Positions 61,926 to 64,000 of a stretch of 64,000 bases of DNA are shown piece by piece (within the stretch, counting starts at the first letter, position 1; each line of letters starts with the position of its first letter). This DNA is from Olleya sp. Hel_I_94 (GTDB lineage: Bacteria; Bacteroidota; Bacteroidia; Flavobacteriales; Flavobacteriaceae): assembly GCF_007827365.1 (NCBI RefSeq), contig NZ_VISI01000001.1, forward strand, positions 250,501-314,500. Reading direction: 5' to 3'. The notes under the pieces are model-generated. The model was given only the letters and a program-made list of their open reading frames with translations, did not search any database and had not been told where the DNA came from. The position numbers and the translations under genes are program-made.

Positions 61926-62774
61926 ATGAAAAAAAACATTGTGATTTTATTTATACTTGTTCTTTCATTGAGTTCTTGCCATTCTCAAATTCCGATTGAA
62001 AAATTTCGTGCAGAAATCGAGAAGTTAGATACGGAAAAAGAGATAAGCGAGTATTGGAACAAACTGCATAAAATTGACCAAGAAATTTTAGTTAACACAC
62101 TTGATTTAAGAATTGCTGACAGTATTTCAATATCGAATATGATTAAAACTACCTTAATTTTTGATATTCACAAAACAAAAGGATATAACTCAAATGGAAA
62201 TAGTGGATTTGTTCCAATTCTCAACCTTTCTCATAACCGCATAGGACAAAGCCAAATAGCTTATTGGCCTATAATTGAAAAGTGTTCCGAAATTGGTGGA
62301 GCTATCGAGAGTTTTGGAGGAAAATATCCTGCATATCAACTCGAAAGTGTATCGCTAACTTTTTACAATTACTCACTATTCAATCAAGAAGAGAAATATC
62401 CAACCCTCGTAAGTAAATTAAGTGAAATAGAAACTGTAGATATTATTGAGGAACTTCTAAAATCATTCCAACACCAAAATGATTTGCGCAAATTGAGTGA
62501 AGTTGAAGTCCTAAATAGTTGGTATCGACAGTCATTCAAAGACCGAATTGACGAAGGCGAATTTTCCATTGTAAAAATGTCAGATGATAATTTGTATCTA
62601 AAAAAATACGGGCGAATTCAAAGACTTGAACTTTTAAAAACAAAGAGTAAATCAAAAGAGTATAGAATTGAAAACGAACCTTTTGGCTGGAAATATGATT
62701 ATGGCGAAGATGGAAGTTTAAGTTTAATTGACGAAAAAGATAATGAATTAATAAAATACACTTTGGTAAAATAA
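61926..62774 (+). CDS. Cassette 4: lipoprotein
   Basis: A 282-residue lipoprotein (lipobox LSSC near residues 15-18). The mature part is mixed helix and strand, with FRAEIEKLDTEKEISEYWNKL near the start and a C-terminal strand series ending DEKDNELIKYTL. Its ATG is only 5 nt after the cassette's 9-mer and its stop 2 nt before the next site, so the gene fills the cassette. No family recognised. Confidence 0.7.
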   Translation: MKKNIVILFILVLSLSSCHSQIPIEKFRAEIEKLDTEKEISEYWNKLHKIDQEILVNTLDLRIADSISISNMIKTTLIFDIHKTKGYNSNGNSGFVPILNLSHNRIGQSQIAYWPIIEKCSEIGGAIESFGGKYPAYQLESVSLTFYNYSLFNQEEKYPTLVSKLSEIETVDIIEELLKSFQHQNDLRKLSEVEVLNSWYRQSFKDRIDEGEFSIVKMSDDNLYLKKYGRIQRLELLKTKSKSKEYRIENEPFGWKYDYGEDGSLSLIDEKDNELIKYTLVK

Positions 62775-62776
62775 CA

Positions 62777-62975
62777 AATGCTAACAACGTATATAGCTCA
62801 TAGCTAATTAGTTACTTAAACGAAGTTACGGCATATTTGGAAAGTCACCAAATTTTTAAATTTGACGATTTCCAATAAAAAAGATAAATAATAAAATTTA
62901 AAAATCTGGCTTGTGCTAAATCGAAAATAATAGCTAATTTACACGCTACGAGCCATATACAAAACCGTTGTAAAC
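62777..62975 (+). repeat. attC-like site 4, long version
   Basis: 199 bp, from AATGCTAAC to GTTGTAAAC. GTATATAGCTCATAGC pairs with GCTACGAGCCATATAC; the 3/6-nt spacer asymmetry is kept. The centre is longer and different from the other sites (GGAAAGTC...GACGATTTCC around an AT-rich part). AATGCTAAC is the reverse complement of the cassette 4 start GTTAGCATT. Confidence 0.78.
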
Positions 62976-62990
62976 AAGCTGAAAAAACAT

Positions 62991-63596
62991 ATGAACTTCA
63001 TAAAGAAACTCTTCGGAAAACAAAAAAATAATGATGTCGAAAATTTTATTGTGGCCACTTTAAATGATAAAATTATGCCAATTGACAGAGGAGAAATTTA
63101 TGAAGTCCCTTTAGAGGAATTGCTAAAAGCAAACGGAATTGGAGAAGTAACAGGTGGAGGAACAATGCAATTGAAATCAGGAGAACTTGAATATTGCGAT
63201 TTAGAAATTAAACTAAAATCAAACGAAATAAATGAAAATGATATTCAGTTAATAATTAAAAAACTGGAGGAACTCGGAGCGCCTAAAGGGTCAAAATTGA
63301 CAATAGAAAAAACTGACCAAAAAATAGAATTCGGACAAAAAGAAGGATTAGGAATTTACATTGACGGACAGAATTTAGACCCAGAAGTTTACAAAAACTC
63401 TGATATTAACTTTGTGATTTCGGAAATAAAAAAGTTGACTAATGACAATTCAGAAATCACAAAATATTGGGAAGGCGGAACTGAAACTGCTCTTTATTAT
63501 TACGCAGATTCGTTTACTGAAATGAAAGAATCAATTATGGAGTTTGTAAATTCCTATCCATTATGTAAAGGAGCAAGAATTGAACAAATAGCATAA
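62991..63596 (+). CDS. Cassette 5: soluble hypothetical protein
   Basis: A 201-residue acidic soluble protein (MNFIKKLFGKQKNNDVENFI at its start, IYEVPLEELLKANGIGEVTGGG and IIKKLEELGAPKGSKLTIE in the first half; the second half has YWEGGTETALYYYADS). The strand-helix-strand order suggests a small alpha/beta fold. From memory similar proteins are found as isolated cassette genes in Bacteroidota, but I know no function. Its start is 15 nt after the 9-mer boundary. Confidence 0.68.
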   Translation: MNFIKKLFGKQKNNDVENFIVATLNDKIMPIDRGEIYEVPLEELLKANGIGEVTGGGTMQLKSGELEYCDLEIKLKSNEINENDIQLIIKKLEELGAPKGSKLTIEKTDQKIEFGQKEGLGIYIDGQNLDPEVYKNSDINFVISEIKKLTNDNSEITKYWEGGTETALYYYADSFTEMKESIMEFVNSYPLCKGARIEQIA

Positions 63597-63601
63597 AGCC
63601 A

Positions 63602-63740
63602 GTTTACAACAACGTGTATAATTAATTGCTTTGGTCGTTGCTTATTTGGAAAATTCCTTCGGAATTTTCTCGCGTTCGTTTTTGTTTACTAAATTAGTTG
63701 CTTAAACACGCAACTAACCATACACAAAACCGTTGTAAAA
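63602..63740 (+). repeat. attC-like site 5
   Basis: 139 bp, from GTTTACAAC to GTTGTAAAA. The interior is nearly identical to site 3 (GTGTATAATTAATTGC, GGAAAATTCC-TTC-GGAATTTTC, GCAACTAACCATACAC). GTTTACAAC is the exact reverse complement of the cassette 5 start GTTGTAAAC. The high identity with site 3 suggests recent common origin or exchange. Confidence 0.82.
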
Positions 63741-63747
63741 CATTTGA

Positions 63748-64000
63748 ATGAAAAAGACTTTAGAATATAAAATATTGAAATTTTTATCCGAAAATAACAA
63801 CGGAGATTTTATTAAAATAGACCATTTAGAAGACGATAGTAAAAAATTAAAGAACTCTAAAAATCATCTAATAAAACAAAAATACATTAAAGAGGTTTTA
63901 AAGCCCATAATGAAAGGAAGTCGTATAAGTTATGTTGATCCCAAATATAAAATTGAGTTTTCTGGAATAGAATATCTTAAAAGTTTTGATGAAAAACCTT
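63748..64000 (+). CDS. Cassette 6: probable winged-helix protein, 5' part only
   Basis: An open frame from 63748 to the window end (84 residues visible). MKKTLEYKILKFLSENNN, IDHLEDDSKKLKNSKNHLIKQ and a basic wing-like GSRISYVDPKYKIEFSGI read like a small winged-helix fold. The C-terminus and the closing site lie beyond the window. The start is 8 nt after the cassette 9-mer. Confidence 0.6.
   Translation, partial: MKKTLEYKILKFLSENNNGDFIKIDHLEDDSKKLKNSKNHLIKQKYIKEVLKPIMKGSRISYVDPKYKIEFSGIEYLKSFDEKP

Larger units (their letters stand above)
57634..64000 (+). mobile_element. Integron-type gene cassette array (five complete cassettes, one partial)
   Basis: Units bounded by G^TT sites at 57634, 59190, 60854, 61913, 62967 and 63732 (1556, 1664, 1059, 1054 and 765 bp). 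All genes are on the + strand, unrelated to each other and unrecognised, and several lie only 5-20 nt after the boundary, with no room for a promoter. Each unit ends in a 135-199 bp folded element. For all five, the first 9 bases of the unit and the first 9 bases of its closing element are exact reverse complements, while neighbours differ. This is the signature of attC-mediated cassette movement. Confidence 0.8.

Noticed and set aside
62536..62787. Minus-strand frame overlapping cassette 4 and attC-like site 4
   Set aside because: It overlaps a better gene and the folded site, and runs against the uniform orientation of the array.
59064..63740. The repeated intergenic elements read as plain REP/MITE-type repeats or terminators
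   Set aside because: They have no T tract and their ends differ from copy to copy in step with the start of the preceding unit. Simple repeats or terminators would not show this covariation.

Overview
The window reads as the chromosome of a marine-type flavobacterium (Flavobacteriaceae, Bacteroidota). The evidence is its low G+C, promoters of the Bacteroidota type (a TTG or TTTG box about 20 nt before TAnnTTTG), a protein with a T9SS type A sorting domain, and many lipoproteins and DUF families typical of that group (DUF3810, DUF4197, DUF3078, DUF4920, YoaK). It also has a GSIII/GSII glutamine synthetase pair and a fused B12-dependent acyl-CoA mutase.

From about 0.24 to 56.8 kb the DNA looks like ordinary core chromosome. 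In order it holds peptidase D and a zincin (0.3-3 kb); two secreted amidohydrolases (3.1-7.5 kb); two tandem paralogous lipoproteins (8-9.8 kb); an rRNA/tRNA methyltransferase and an M48 protease (10-12 kb); the mnmD-cytochrome-DUF4920 operon (13.9-15.5 kb); ilvE, a MazG-like phosphohydrolase and a dipeptidyl peptidase III (15.6-19.6 kb); crcB; an MFS exporter with a possible leader peptide (21.7-23.5 kb); a SigZ-like sigma factor beside a tiny peptide in which one residue in three is cysteine (25.1-25.9 kb); icmF (26.6-30 kb); purU, pyrF, prfA and purM (30-38 kb); a complete curli-like (type VIII secretion) locus (38.3-46.9 kb); two divergent glutamine synthetases (47-50.5 kb); a Na/Ca antiporter; a BlaI-M56 sensor pair; and a secreted endonuclease (54-56 kb).

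The curli locus has two large curlin-repeat subunits, a small nucleator-like curlin, a CsgE protein that carries two CsgH-like domains at its N-terminus, CsgF, a CsgG with an extra beta-barrel-like C-terminal region, and a lipoprotein with a WD40-like propeller. Together they would make and export extracellular amyloid fibres.

After the tRNA-Arg(ACG) gene at 56.8 kb the character changes. A fused remnant of a DNA methyltransferase N-terminus and a tyrosine recombinase C-terminus is followed by a head-to-tail array of unrelated one- or two-gene units, all on the + strand. Each unit ends in a structured element of 135-199 bp. The elements behave like integron attC sites: the 9-mer that opens each element is the exact reverse complement of the 9-mer that opens its own unit, in all five complete units. 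This covariation is what integron cassette recombination leaves behind. I regard the 57.6-64 kb segment as an integron-type cassette array with only a truncated recombinase remnant beside it, and as the most interesting part of the window. A sixth, slightly decayed element of the same family lies at the extreme left edge (94-229).
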